A stretch of DNA of 64,000 nucleotides from Apostichopus japonicus (GCF_037975245.1 NC_092572.1:5543001-5607000), one strand, 5' to 3'; counted from the stretch's first letter, positions 1 through 12,459 are shown. Notes: a model not told the origin generated them from the sequence alone. A program made the numbers and translations.

Positions 1-117
1 GGGGCTCTGAGTTTAACAACTAAGATGCAACAAGTAACATTAGAACAATCACGGGGGGGGGGGGGGGCTCTGAGTTTAACAACTAAGATGCAACAAGTAA
101 CGTTAGAACAATCACAA
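1..117. repeat. Duplicated 50-bp unit around a poly-G run
   Basis: The block starting CTCTGAGTTTAACAACTAAG occurs at 5 and again at 68, a period of 63 bp. The copies are separated by about 16 G residues and differ by a single base. It is a simple local tandem duplication and could be truncated at the window edge. Confidence 0.85.
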
Positions 118-1858
118 GAGACACCTGGCGTCAGGCTTTGAGTCAAGGAATATTAAAGGAGTAAAAATGTTGCATACATGGCTGGAAATTACAGATGTTG
201 CTATTGGGAAAATTCTCCTTTGTACGCTAATAGATTTTATTTTATTTGTAAGTTTCCTTTAAACATTTCTTCTTATCAGTTATCAGACAAGTGCGTCTCT
301 CAGTTGGTTTTTCGTTAACGTTGAAGAACACATGTTTCCAACTTAAACGTTAACAATTTATATTCTTTGCCGACCTAATCCCCGCTTTTGCCAGCGATAT
401 TTTTCAACTTGTACTTGAAAGTGTAGACGGTAAATTCTCTTCACTCCTTGAAGAGAAATTTATTTTACCGCCAAGATACCACCCGGGAACTAGGCTAGAG
501 CCTCGTGCAATTTGGTACTGTACCTTCATTGGACCAATCATATTGTAAGGCATTTTTTTTTTACGATCTCAAATTGGTCATAATGGGGTTTACGCTCGGC
601 CCTCATCTCCGAAAATATAACATATAATTTAACATGACCGTGACATTTTTTTCTAAACACGAATTTGAACTTCGTGAAGTACAGTAAACACAAGACAAAC
701 GATACGTGTACGTGATGTTAAAACTTTAAGAAAAAATTTCACTAACACATTTCTTTTCGACATATTTACTTCAGTTTAGTTAACGTGGGTTATAAAATGA
801 GAGTCATGAAGGCAGTAACATTTCTTGAATTTATTCTTCTTATTTTTAACAATTTACTGCAAACGAACAGACTTGAACCCGCTGTTGGTAAAGCTTAAAA
901 AATACGCATCTTAGCGATCGAGATTTTGATGTTTTCAATGCAATTCGGGAGGGGGAAAAAACCGGTTTTTGAGCCAGATTCGGTTTTTTGCTATAGAAAA
1001 ACCGGTTTTAAGTTTTCACGAAACCGTGCAAGCTTAAACTACATTATATATGAAAATGAGAGATTTTTTTTCTGTCACTATCTGTTCTACTTTAATCTGT
1101 GGATGATTCTTCACTTGCAAAGAAAAAAATGTACGCATAAATTTAAACTCTTTCTATCCCAAATTAGAGTATCAATTGCCTAATACTCCCAACTTGGTAG
1201 TAACTTAAAAAAAACGGTAACGGGTACCTCTTTTCCTGGTAACTGTAGTGTAAAGTGATATTTAGTTTTCCAAATGGAAGTCAAAACTCAAAAGCCTTCT
1301 CAGAAAGAAGCTACACTAGCTACACTAGCTCTACAGGCTCCTTTGTTAAATTAGTGAAGGATACTGTTCACATATATATTTATGCATTCATAACATGATA
1401 GTTTGCTATCATTGTTGTTTAATCAGAAAATCAAGGACAACATATAAGCAAATTAATGTCACCAATAATTGTGAATGCCACCATTTTATGTTCGACAAAA
1501 TTTATCACATTTAATTTGAAGGATACACCATGATATTTAGTTACTGTACATGGTACAGTATTCTGCAATTAGTCTTATAATCTACTCAATTCTAAGATGT
1601 AATGCTAAAATACTAATCTACTATAAAGTGTGCTGGGTCCATTATATTCTTCTCTATTGTTCCAATAATTTATGTGGTTACCATGTGATGGTTTGTACTA
1701 TTTAAGTCACATATTGCACAATGCAGTCGAAACATTGTCTAGTGCATTACTCAAATCTCAGTGTTGGTTGAACTAACACATTATTGATCGTTCTAATGGA
1801 CTTATCTGTTTAACTCAAAATAGGCGTGAATTCCCCAAACCTTAACCGGTTTGTGAGC
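118..1858. other. No gene recognised
   Basis: AT-rich sequence with short, compositionally biased reading frames only. The 85-codon frame at 926-1183 has no recognisable domain, and I see no repeat termini or splice-bounded exons here. Confidence 0.6.
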
Positions 1859-1883
1859 CCACGTACACGACTGCTGTACGTGG
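1859..1883. repeat. Small perfect hairpin
   Basis: CCACGTACA at 1859-1867 is the exact reverse complement of TGTACGTGG at 1875-1883, with a 7-nt loop. It lies just upstream of the decayed coding scrap at 2042. Function unknown. Confidence 0.6.
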
Positions 1884-2041
1884 AAGTAAATAAACGCTAG
1901 GAGAACGCTACACTAAAGTGCGGGCCTAGCCACGCTACGTGAACCACGTTCACGAGGTAAACCAAAAAAAACGTTCGAAAATCACGAAAGAAAAAACGTT
2001 TCAAAGACAAAAAGCAGTTCAAACGTGCAGGACGTTGAATA

Positions 2042-2221
2042 GATGAAAAAGAATTACAAAAACAACGAAAATCTTTAGACGAAGTAATTGAAATCTTAGG
2101 ATTTAGTGAGAGCAATAAGAGAGCGATACTTGCGTAACAGCTGGAAATTACGGAAGGGAGATGGCCACACTCACATACAGACAAATTGCCAGATGCTAGA
2201 GCGAGGTTAATACGGTAATGC
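2042..2221 (+). pseudogene. Decayed coding remnant, family not recognised
   Basis: One plus-strand frame reads about 60 codons of protein-like, charged sequence, including LDEVIEILGFSESNKRAILA and, after one in-frame TAA near 2137, GRWPHSHTDKLPDARARL, ending at a TAA near 2218. Residue use looks like real coding sequence, unlike its surroundings. Upstream, 1960-2040 is lysine/arginine-rich in more than one frame, suggesting frameshifts. I do not recognise the family; a transposon-encoded protein is the likeliest source because a foldback element begins 140 bp downstream. A chance frame cannot be excluded. Confidence 0.35.
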
Positions 2222-2468
2222 ATAGGTTATATGAGGTGAGGGAGTACGCGCTGTGAATTATTGTTTCTCCTTAGTATGTTTTAATCTATTTTGATTATAA
2301 AATGACTATTATAATTGCAGATGCCAATAATGCACAGGTCTAGCAATTGTACAGTATGCATAGGCGTAGGAGCCTAATTTGATTTGGGGGGGCTGTAACG
2401 ACTTGCCCGAAAAATATAGCCAAAATTTTTCGCGCGCTCCGCGCGCGTTCAACATTTCAATGTGCATA

Positions 2469-2528
2469 TCATATAGGCATTCATCGGTTATTACATCACA
2501 TGCCTTTACCCAATGAATGCTTATATGA
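2469..2528. repeat. 60-bp TA-flanked hairpin insertion
   Basis: ATCATATAGGCATTCATCGG (2468-2487) pairs with 2510-2529 at 18 of 20 positions. TA lies on both sides (2467-2468 and 2529-2530). The opposite arm of the foldback element lacks these bases: there TGTGCATA is followed directly by CAGTGG. So this looks like a tiny inserted MITE. Confidence 0.5.
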
Positions 2529-2678
2529 TACAGTGGTGTTACGTCGAGGTTGACACCACCCGACTATACAGACTATATACCGTACGATAAATTTCAATTT
2601 CGACGATCCGACTTTAAAAATTCTACCCGACGATATACTGCACAAGTACAGGTGTATTAGCCTGACGATAACTCAAGA

Positions 2679-2998
2679 TGCGGACCGACCATTCATGAAA
2701 GGTTTAATCGATCGCTATTGTTAAATTTTCCGTCGGTAGCGTCGGACAATCCCGACGATACCAGGCCTACAGTCTGTTGATAAACTAAAGAGAACTACTG
2801 TACTGAACTGACATTGCTAAGCGGCCTAGCCCAAGTTGCGGACCGACCATTCATGAAAGGATTAAATCGATCGCTATTGTTAAAATTATAGTCAGTAGCG
2901 TCAGTTAGTCAGACGATACCAGGCCTACAGAGTGTTGATGAACTAAAGACAATGCGCTTCTGAACTTACTGTACATTGCTAGGCGGCCTAGCCTAAGT
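2679..2998. repeat. Two tandem copies of a 158-bp unit
   Basis: CGGACCGACCATTCATGAAAG begins at 2681 and again at 2839. The copies share a GATCGCTATTGTTAAA segment, CGATACCAGGCCTACAG and GCGGCCTAGCC, with scattered substitutions. Confidence 0.75.
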
Positions 2999-3679
2999 TG
3001 TTTACAGTATTATCGCAACATGCACGAACTTCGATGCAAAACAATGTAACACCTCACATATATAGCCAAATGTTTTACTACTTTCCCTGTAATAAAAAAA
3101 AATTACCTTTCCAAGTGCAACGGTGTTTAATGTTTACAATCCACTAACGATAATATAGTATTGGTGAAAGATTTGTTTCTTTACCGGCAATATCTTACAA
3201 TATAAAGGCACCATAATGTGAAGAATAAAACATCTGCAGACCGAACACAAATTTAGTGGATGTTATCCAGAATGTTAACAGTGAATTAATAGATTTAAAA
3301 CTTCCATTTAGTTTTGTTGTTACGACCTGGCACTGCAATGCAGACGCCGCGGCGCCATTTGAATGTAACATAGTTAAATGGTCGGAACATCAAACACACC
3401 CGCAGCAATTCCCACGCGCGTTATCCAAGGGTCGACTTCAAAGCTTGAGGGAAAGGGGAGGGGTGGGGGGGAGTGGTTACGTGCTTAAACAAAGACCTTA
3501 GCGTACATCGTTATTTTCATATGAACTGATTTTACTACAGACACTGAAAAGTGTTGAGAGAAGATTTAATTTATGGAAATTTATTTTGAACCAAATAGAC
3601 TGACATCAGAGCACATTACGCAACTTTAGATTAACTTAAAATCAAATTTTAAAATGCATTGTAAGTACACTCTATCTAT

Positions 3680-4057
3680 CAGTACAATTTCGGAGCTTGT
3701 CCAATATGATCTACTAAATAAAATCACACTCATGTTATTCGTAAATTGAAAAAAATTATTTTAGGCAACACCTTTTATACTTTGTAAACTTTAAATCACC
3801 CATAACTCGAAAACGGAAGGAGATACAGGCTTTTATCGGCAGTGTGAGGAATCCTAAAATGCGTTTTAAATAAGCTCTATCTATTAGTACAATTTCGGAG
3901 CTCGTCCAATATGATCTGACTGAATTAGGAAAAATGTATAAGTTTGACGAAATAGCGTATAAAAAATAGCACACAGAAAATCACACTCATGTTATTCTTA
4001 AGTGAAAAAAAAACAACTGAGGCAACACCTTTTATATTTTGTAAACTTTATATCACT
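3680..4057. repeat. Diverged duplicated segment
   Basis: CAATTTCGGAGCTTGTCCAATATGATCT near 3687 recurs near 3890, and the following AATCACACTCATGTTATTC plus GGCAACACCTTTTATA (3721 onward) recurs from 3977. The unequal offsets (about 204 and 256 bp) imply an indel between the copies. Confidence 0.65.
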
Positions 4058-6063
4058 GTGGAAGGATAAAGAGAGGATTAAATAACGAGAAGTAAATAAT
4101 AAACTGTGGGAGGGTGGGCGCGGGGGGGGGGGAGGGAATCAACAGTTTAGGGAAGATTTTGGGATTTTCATCCCTAGATATCGATACAGTACAGTGCCCT
4201 TGGGATTTATTGAATTTTATTCTTCTTTTTCTCTCTTTCTTTTTTTTTCTTTTCCCTTCCTTCCTTCCTCCTCATCCCCCCCCCCCTTTTCCCTTTTTTT
4301 TCTTCTCTTTCTTTTTCTCTCCTACATTTCTGACGGCGCGCGCCCCAACGCCCAACCCCTGGATACTCTCCTGATACAGTACTTTACATTTGATACAAAA
4401 GTTGTTGTTTTGTTCCCACGGTGCAATGAACTGGGGCAAGTTCGAATGTCGATGACCTACTGTACTGTACTTATGTTTTGTGACAAATGTCAGTGGGAAT
4501 TATGTGTGTAAAAACTCAGGTTTTTCTACGTGTTATATAAGTTTTACGTAAGCGGAGCGAAGTTCGGGGCGGCTCTTTGATTGTGAGGAAGCACTTATCT
4601 AAGCATCAATATTTGTGAAAAATATCGTAAGGTTTTTCAGATATTCTCTTTGAATGTCCCCTTCATATCTCTCTTTCTCCGTCCACTCAAAGCTTGACCA
4701 TTACGCTAATTCTGTTTGAGGAAATGTTATCGAAATATCGTGATAATTTTTTAACTATTTATCGTGACGGTAAAAAGAAAATATCGCCCAACCCTATGCC
4801 TGACCCAATTAATATCTAGATCAGCGCCAAAGCTTGAGAAACGAAGGGTCTTCTTATAGCCACCTGTTATTCGCAAACTTTGACCCATTTACGCGGTACT
4901 CATGTAATATTTGCTGTGGAAGTAAAAGTTGGCAGGTCGCCAAAATAAATTCATTGGATACAATTAATTCCAACTGGACATTTATTAGCCTTTCTCGTAA
5001 CACCAACGTTTACTTAGCAATACGAACGGGAGTTCGATTTTCGCAAATTGTTACTCTGGACCGTAATGGATTTATCATAATTTTATCTGCTGCTGGACAT
5101 TTGTACCTTGCAAGGTAAATATACGAGTCTATTGCAAAGTTTAGGCAACTGGGGGGGGGGGGAGTAGGGGTAGGTAGAGGTTGTTGCGATGCGAGGGCGA
5201 GGGGGGCTGTCTAGTGATCGTGCAATATTTTTATAAAATAAAATAAATATTTCAAACAAGTCGAGGGTTAAAAGCTTTATGTGCCGGTCAGACCGGCCAA
5301 TGGATAGGGTGTATTTCAGCGGCGGTACGGAATGTATCAGCATGATTGATACTGGGAAGTATGATTGTATTTCTGATGTTCATATAGTGTAATGTATTAT
5401 ATATCCGTTAAAATCAGCGAGGTTTTATTACAAAATCAATGATGATTTACTAAGGCATTCAAAATTGAAATGTTTTCTGTAGGCCTATATTCAGATTTGT
5501 ACAGTATGTTGACATTGATCATATACAGTACAGTAGTGTTTGGTCATGGCCTCGGTCATCTTGCAAGGAATTTTCTTGCAATTAGTTAACTGTCTGACAT
5601 ATTGTTAGTAGCCATTCTTCCTCGTGGCTGTTGCTCCTGGAAACATAAACCACAACCTATTGTTCGTTTCCTCTAAGCTCTCTACCTTGCCGAAGATACA
5701 GCAGATTAACGGACAATAACCCAACGTTATATAGTGTATTTAGAGCTGATGATAATAATAGTGCTGCTTGAGATTCCTGACGATAAAAGTGTTGCTCGAC
5801 GATCCGACCATAAAGACGATAAGAGACTGTAACCGACCAAAATGCCCATACGATATTGTCAACCTCGACGTAACACCACTGTATGCACACTAAGATGCTG
5901 AATGCGCGCGAAGCGCGCAAAAATTTTGGTTATATTTTCCGTGTTATCACCCTTTCATATTGGTTATAGTTATTGGGGAAGTCGTTACGATAATAACGAT
6001 AATAATAATAATATCAGTTTAACCATTGAAAAACCATTGCAAATTAACCATTGCAAATTATTA

Positions 6064-6300
6064 TTCTTTCAGTAGGTGCCCGAAAAATTATCACCATATT
6101 GCCCGTATTTTCACTAAAAAAAATGAAAAACACATTGCATATTATTCTTCTTTCAGTAGGTGCCCGAAAAATTATCACCATATTGCCCGAATTTTCACTA
6201 AAAAAAATTGAAATACACACTCCAAATTTTTCTTCTTTCAGTAGGTGCCCGAAAAAATATCACCATATTGCCCGGATTTTCACCAAAAAATTTTGGTTGG
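6064..6300. repeat. Three tandem copies of an 84-85 bp unit
   Basis: CAGTAGGTGCCCGAAAAA starts at 6070, 6154 and 6239, each followed by ATCACCATATTGCCC and a TTTTCAC-A-run block. It sits just inside the right terminus of the foldback element. Confidence 0.85.
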
Positions 6301-6341
6301 GGGGCTGCAGCCCCCCCAGCCCCCCGCCTCCTACGCCTATG

Positions 6342-6723
6342 ATTGTATGACACACCCTCAGACCCCTGGAATAGGTTAATTTTGAACATTGATGCACCCC
6401 TGCATCATAGTGAAATTGACACATTGTTGTATGTCTTTGACACACACCAAATAAACATTTTGACCCATTGTTTGCTGACCATGATGGACCCTGCATGGCA
6501 CATTGACACACATATTGTAGTTGTAATGACGCACCAAATGTGCGCTTCGACGGACCCCTTAGTCACACAATTCATCGGACATGACGCATCATTCCGGGGG
6601 GTCGTTGAGTCCGTCTTACAATAATTGATATTTTCATCATGATATAGAAATTAAAGACATTTGCCAAAATATAACAACATCATAGGCTTCATAGCTCTAC
6701 ACATAATCTGATCATGCAGTTCT
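6342..6723. other. No gene recognised
   Basis: Spacer between two repeats, with GACACA/GACCC-rich text and no plausible coding frame. Confidence 0.5.
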
Positions 6724-8276
6724 AACAAGAGCCTAAGGGCACTGTGGTTCCTTGCGTAGGGGTATATGACAATACACACATCATAGCAAGATTGGGCTCA
6801 AATAGTCCAAGTAATTGTGGTCCTACATTGTACCCATAAAGTAACCAACACAATAGCCAACACTTCTGTCATCACAATTGGATCGGATTTTTGATCGGAA
6901 GGCACTTTTGAGATCTGAATATGGCGTTGAAAATGTAGGAAATATAAGGTCACCTACTGTACAAGCGGGTCAACAGATATGATAACATTGGTGACCTCAG
7001 ATCACATGAGTAAAGTTTGAAAATGGACCTTGTCCCAAAATATCAATCGTGTCAGACCTTGGCACTGGGAGTTAATTGCATTAAATGTCTGAAAATTAAC
7101 TTTGACAGGTCTCATATAAAGTTCACACACAAAGGCTGGGGTCAACCTATTGACATTTTTGATTGGTGAGACGTGAATATAGCATCAAAACTGTAAAAAT
7201 TCAAACATTTTTTCTTTGCCCATTTTCTCACCTAACATAATAGTTTTTTAACATCAATTGACCTTTGGTGACCTCGGATCACATGACCGTTAAGTTTGAA
7301 AATATTCCTCTATACCATTTGCAACTTGTCCCAAAATATCAACTGTGTCACACCTTGGCACTGGGAGTTATTGCATTAAATGTCTGAAAATTAACTTTGA
7401 CCTCGTATAACTTTACACAAAAAGGTCACCCGGGTGTCAACCCATTGACATTTTTGATCAGAAGGTACCTTTGATATCCAAATCTAGCATCAAAACCAAA
7501 CATTTTCTTTATCGCCTGTTTTCTCCCAAACTAAGCACATTTTTCTAATGTGACCTTTGACCTTTTGACATGGGTTTCAGATGTAGTTTGATCACCTGAT
7601 TCCAAAAATCAATACGACAAGTCTGTACAGCCATCCTAACTCCGACCGAAAACTTTAACCCCATATAAGTTCGCACACAAAGGTCACACGGGGGTCAACC
7701 TATCGATATTTATAATAGGAAGGTACCTTTGATATCTGAAAATAGCATCGAAACTTTAAAAATCCCCAACACACTTAAAGGTCACCAGAGGTCAAATTGA
7801 GGTCAAGGGTCACCCAGATGCGGGTCGACAATTGGATTACATTGAAGCAACTCCCAACCTCAACGGACAATTCGTTCTCAAGTTATCGCAAAAATACTCG
7901 TTTTTTAACATTAATTGACCTTTGTGACCTCCGATCACATGACCGTTAAGTTTCAAAATGTTCCTCTAACCAGTTCACAACTTGTCCCAAAATATCAACC
8001 TTGTCGCACATTGGCACTGGGAGTTATTGCAGTTTAAGCATTTTGGGTTTTTGGACCATAACTCACCTTTGGTGATCTTTGTGGGCACCAAAAACAATAG
8101 GTATCTTCCTCTAACTATGTGCTATCCACCCACCAAGTTTGATCATGATCAGTCATTCCCTTGTTGAGTTATCCTGCATACAAGCTAAAGCGTCACACAC
8201 ACACAAACACGCACACATGCCCCCACACGCCAACCTGACTACATACTGTAGGTTCCTTTTGCTAAAGCAAGGAACC
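6724..8276. repeat. AGGTCA-rich interspersed repeat, copy 1
   Basis: It starts with the word AACAAGAGCC-AAGGGCACTGTGGTTCCTTGC and ends in a hairpin at 8251-8276 (GGTTCC...GGAACC), the same termini as the copy at 25605-28013. The interior is built from diverged units of about 0.4 kb carrying TTGACCTTTGGTGACCTC, CACATGACCGTTAAGTTTGA, CTTGTCCCAAAATATCAA and CTTGGCACTGGGAGTTATTG. The many GGTCA/TGACC words are nuclear-receptor half-sites. There is no coding capacity. The class is unknown; the terminal hairpin is Helitron-like but I see no CTRR end. Confidence 0.75.
7551..7563 (-). promoter_or_regulatory. Perfect DR1-type nuclear receptor site (sequence match only)
   Basis: TGACCTTTGACCT reads AGGTCAAAGGTCA on the minus strand: two perfect AGGTCA half-sites spaced by one base, the classical DR1 used by RXR heterodimers and HNF4-type receptors. 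It lies inside a repeat, so function is not implied. Confidence 0.4.
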
Positions 8277-9659
8277 AAAAAGTACAAGTTCCACCCGGAT
8301 CTCTGTGTTGCATAGACATTAAAGAGGCTATGACACGAAAAATCCAACTAATCAAGAGTAACTTCCTCTAAATCTATGAGAAAATCTATGTTCAAAACTA
8401 TCCTCATCACCTTGAAAACCTCAAGGACTAATTAGAAATTAACGTTTTAATATTCGCATCTGAAAATAGATATCTGAAAATGCGATTTCAAAACAAGACA
8501 ATGATGACGTCATGTTAGGAACACAAGTGCCACAGTTGGGAGTCTGACCCCGTGACCTCACAAATTTTTGCCGTTTTCTGACGTCATGGAAATTCAAATT
8601 TTGCCGCTAAACAGAAAACTGGAACATAAATTTCAAAACGATATTTCTTCGAGATAAACCTTCAGGATAAAAACCATAGTTAACTTCAAGGAAGCCTAAG
8701 ACATCTCCCAATTCACCACGTAGTAAAAAAGTCCGTTTTAGTTTGAAAATAGTAACGAAAACTTACGTAGAGATTTTGACACACAGAAACCACACGTTCT
8801 CGTGACCCTCGAAATTTTGGTCTAGTAAACTCGTCCATTCATGAACATTCACCAAAATATGCCCAAATCCTTTCATTATCAATAACCGATCAATTTTAAA
8901 TACTTTCGGAACAAAAGAATGGCTAATACGGACAGTCACAGATCTTTTCGATGCACGTAGGACGAAACTACTCTATAGTCGCCATTTTGTGATGGAAACA
9001 GCTGTGTCAGCAGGGTTGCACGGCAACTAAATGCTCTCCCGTTCTACCTTGCTGCTTCAAATTCGGATGACGTTGGGTTCTGACACTTGCCTGGCTTTCT
9101 TTATCGTCTTGCTTGTTTTATATCTGATATATGCAACTTGGGAATTGGGTTGGACAGGCAAACGGTTTGAGGGGGCGAAGGGCGAAGTTTGGCTATGTGG
9201 GATGTTTGGAAAATAAGGATTAAGTAGTGTGCACGAATGAATTTCCACATACAGCCAGACAAAAAAAAAAATTGTGATCCATTCTTGGGTTCATTCCTCA
9301 AATGATATCTTTTTGAATTGGAAATTTACAATTTCCTTCCTGCTTGTTAGGGGCAGTGTAGCTATACGGCACTTCTTAAGATGTTCAGATTTCCAGTGAA
9401 CCAGGGGCTGGAGTTGTTTATGATGTGGGGTGGTGAAGGTGTAAGGGGATGAGAGGGAGTGGTGGGTGGTGGAGAGGGGTTGGACCGTGGAGGTGGGGTG
9501 GGGTGGGGTTGCCAGACGGGTATTGAATAGAGCAAAGCAGCCTAACAGGTATGAAATAATGATAAAAAATATTGAACTTCCTGGGCCACATGGCTAAAAA
9601 TCTACAACTGTACAAAAAAATACAAACAAGTTTTCTTCTTTAAACGATAATTTTATTTT
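8277..9659. other. No gene recognised
   Basis: Unassigned sequence with a G-rich stretch (about 9420-9510). Short frames at 9031-9216 and its opposite strand have no domain. Confidence 0.5.
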
Positions 9660-11110
9660 TCCTGAATACCTTCCTTTCTTTGAAATACTGTTATACTCTG
9701 ATAACAACATGCCACCTCTCATCAACCCACAACAGCCCCCCCCCCCACCAAAAAAAAAAGGAAAATTAATATTGATATGTTTGTGTATATATTTGAATGT
9801 GGAAAAGCATATGATAGCAAATAATAGAATGAACCATCAAAGTAAAGAAACCTTCAAATAGAAAATGTCTGTCATGGGCAAGAAAGACTGAAAGAACATA
9901 CAATTTAGTTTCGTACTTTTTTTAGTACTTAAGCATTTACATGAAGTAATGGAAAATAAGTGACTCAAGAAAAATGGCAAGGTGAACTGCAACAACTTAA
10001 ACCATACAATATGGCTTTACAGTTGATAAATGAAGTTGTAGTAAAATTGTGAAAAGACTGAGAGAAAGAGGATGGAAAGCACTGAATACAAACATCTACA
10101 AGATGTTTTTACCCTGCATGGCATTAAAACTTGAACTTATCATAAATACCTTCCTTAATTTTGAAACACCTTAATACTCTGACAACAGCTGCCACTGCTC
10201 ATCACAGCACAACAACGCCCCCCCACCCCCCCAAAAAAAAAACAAGAAAGAAAATGAATGGATATATATTACATATATATATATATGTGCATGTGTGTGT
10301 ATATACCTGAATATGATAAAGCGACATGTGTGTATATATTTGAAGTTGATAAAGTATATGACAGCAACCAATAGAATGAACCATCAAAGTGAAGAAACTA
10401 CAAATTGAAAATGTCTGTCATGGGCAAGAAAGACTGAAAGAACATACAAAGATTTAGTACTTAAGCATTTACATGAAGTACTGGAACATAAGTGACTCAA
10501 GCAAACAACTTAAACCATACAAAATGATTTTACCTTTTATAAATTAAGTTGTAGTAAAATTTTGAAAAGACTGAGAGAAAGAGGACGGAAAGCACTGAAT
10601 ACAAACATACAAGATGCTGCTGTTCCCATGCATGACATTAAGAATTGAATTTATCATAAATACCTTCATTTTCTTTGAAAAACCTTAATACTCTGACAAA
10701 AGAGCTGCCACTGCTCATCAGAACACAACCCCCCCCCCCCCCCCACCAAGAAAGAAAAGAAAAGGAGATATATCTATGTGTATAAACTTGAATATGATAC
10801 AGCAATATATGTATGTATATATTTGAAGATGATAAAGTATATGACAGCAACCAATAGAATGAACCATCAAAGTGAAGAAACTACAAATTGAAAATGTCTG
10901 TCATGGGCAAGAAAGACTGAAAGAACATACAAAGATTTAGTACTTAAGCATTTACATGAAGTAATGGAAAATAAGTGACTCAAGCAAAATGGCAAGGTGA
11001 ACTGCAACAACTTAACGGCTTTACAGTTGATAAATGAAGTTGTAGTAAAATTGTGAAAAGACTGAGAGAAAGAGGATGGAAAGCACTGAATACAAACATC
11101 TACAAGATGC
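9660..11110. repeat. Three tandem units of about 0.48-0.51 kb
   Basis: Each unit opens with AATACCTTC-TTCTTTGAAA (9664, 10146, 10660), then CTGATAACA-CTGCC-CTCATCA, a poly-C tract, an AT/TG microsatellite, AAATGTCTGTCATGGGCAAG (about 9862, 10408, 10891) and GAAAGCACTGAATACAAACAT. Poly-C and microsatellite lengths differ between units; the rest is well conserved. Confidence 0.85.
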
Positions 11111-12459
11111 TGTTACTATGCATGACTAACAACAAAATCTCTTAAGATTAAACATAACATTGTTTTGACAGGCAAGAAAGACTGCATTGTTATCTTTCTC
11201 TGAGATGGATGGTATGACAAGATGAACTGTTGGCAATGCACAGATAAAAAATATATGCAGTACTGCAAATACTAATAGCATTTTTTTCAAGGTTTAAATT
11301 AAGCATTTCTGTAAAGGGCAAGACAGATTTGTTAAAAAGAATAAGTAGGTACTATGACTAGATATTTAATAAACATTTACTTACAATACCCTTACAAAAT
11401 AATGCATTCATCAAGGTAAATTGATAGTTTGTAAGTGCACCAACCCCAAGATATTGAGATAGACAGGCAAGATTGGAAATGAATGACAAAAACACAGATG
11501 ACTAATGAACCAATAACGATTTCTTAGTACAAATCCAACTGCTACAGAATTCATGTAAATTGGAACATGGTGAATTTTTTTCTTTGTTTTCCTGCGTAAG
11601 TGAAGTAGACTACAAGATGTTCTATTTAAATAAACTTAAAGGACATGCAAGAGCATTTTTAGACAGTCACAACTTTTGTGACCCGAACCAAAACAATAGG
11701 GTGACTGTACAAAATATGAGAAACCACATTCTATGTACAAGATCTATCAAAATAACGACAATAGTTAATACAACAGGAAAAGATTAATAGCATGAAGTGA
11801 CCCCTCCCCCTATATCACCGAGGTAGAAACAAGTTACACATTTTTTTCAAGGCTTACAACCAACTCCCCCTGCCACCCCGCCCACACTGCCCCCCCCCCC
11901 GGACAAAAATATGTTGCCTCCATTTGGGCAACTCAGTCTCAATTAAGAAGAACCACCTCATGTACAGTAGAACATTAACCTTACAATGGTAGGATAATGT
12001 TCCTGTAACATATATCAGGTGAAATACTTACACAGTTCCAACTTGGCATCCAACATCACATATACATAAAACATTTCATCTCTCCTGTTCATTGCTGGAG
12101 TGTAAGGAAATGTAAATAAAGAGTTTAAGGCACACTACTGTACATCTAATATTGATTCAAATTACATGGTTGGCTAAAGTCATTGCTTTGCAAATCTACA
12201 GCATATCCTTCAATGAGTGATTTTGAGAAAACTAGTATTAGAGTCACAAGGAATGGAATAATCTGATCAGTTGATCTGTCTTTTTCAAATATAGGCAGAG
12301 ATGTATGGAAACTGCAATGGAAAAACTGTAGGACAGGGGATGCAAATTAATACCATTTTAGTGGACTTTGAGATGTTGAATGCCAAGTTGTCAGCTTAAT
12401 TGCTGGACGGCTACCATAAAAACCTGTTGAAAGAAAAAAATAATGGTAAATGATCATGA
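11111..12459. other. No gene recognised; 3' flank of the minus-strand transposase-type gene
   Basis: AT-rich non-coding sequence. I looked for terminal inverted repeats belonging to the neighbouring gene and found none by eye. Confidence 0.5.

Larger units (their letters stand above)
2531..5881. mobile_element. Pogo/Tc1-mariner-like non-autonomous element
   Basis: The 25 bp at 2531-2555, beginning CAGTGGTGTTACGTCGAGG, are repeated exactly as an inverted copy at 5857-5881. TA flanks both ends (2529-2530, 5882-5883), as expected of Tc1/mariner/pogo elements, whose ends typically start with CAG. Subterminal GGTCGGATCGTC-type words occur near both ends. The 3.35-kb interior has no transposase frame. 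It holds internal repeats (2679-2998 and 3640-4060), a C/T tract (about 4210-4325) and otherwise unassigned AT-rich DNA. Confidence 0.7.
2359..6341. mobile_element. Foldback/MITE-type element, interrupted by a pogo-like insertion
   Basis: CATAGGCGTAGGAG at 2359-2372 is matched by its exact reverse complement at 6328-6341. Inside, the arms continue as imperfect inverted repeats: a G-rich run, TAACGACTT, CAAAATTTTT, a GCGCGC-rich hairpin (left about 2432-2450, right about 5905-5920) and TGTGCATA (2461-2468; reverse complement beginning at 5882). The arms meet at a palindromic centre occupied by the element at 2531-5881. No transposase is encoded, so it is non-autonomous. Superfamily not determined. 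Confidence 0.65.

Noticed and set aside
4114-4511. Overlapping ORFs rich in F, L, S and P
   Set aside because: They translate a C/T-rich tract within the pogo-like element.
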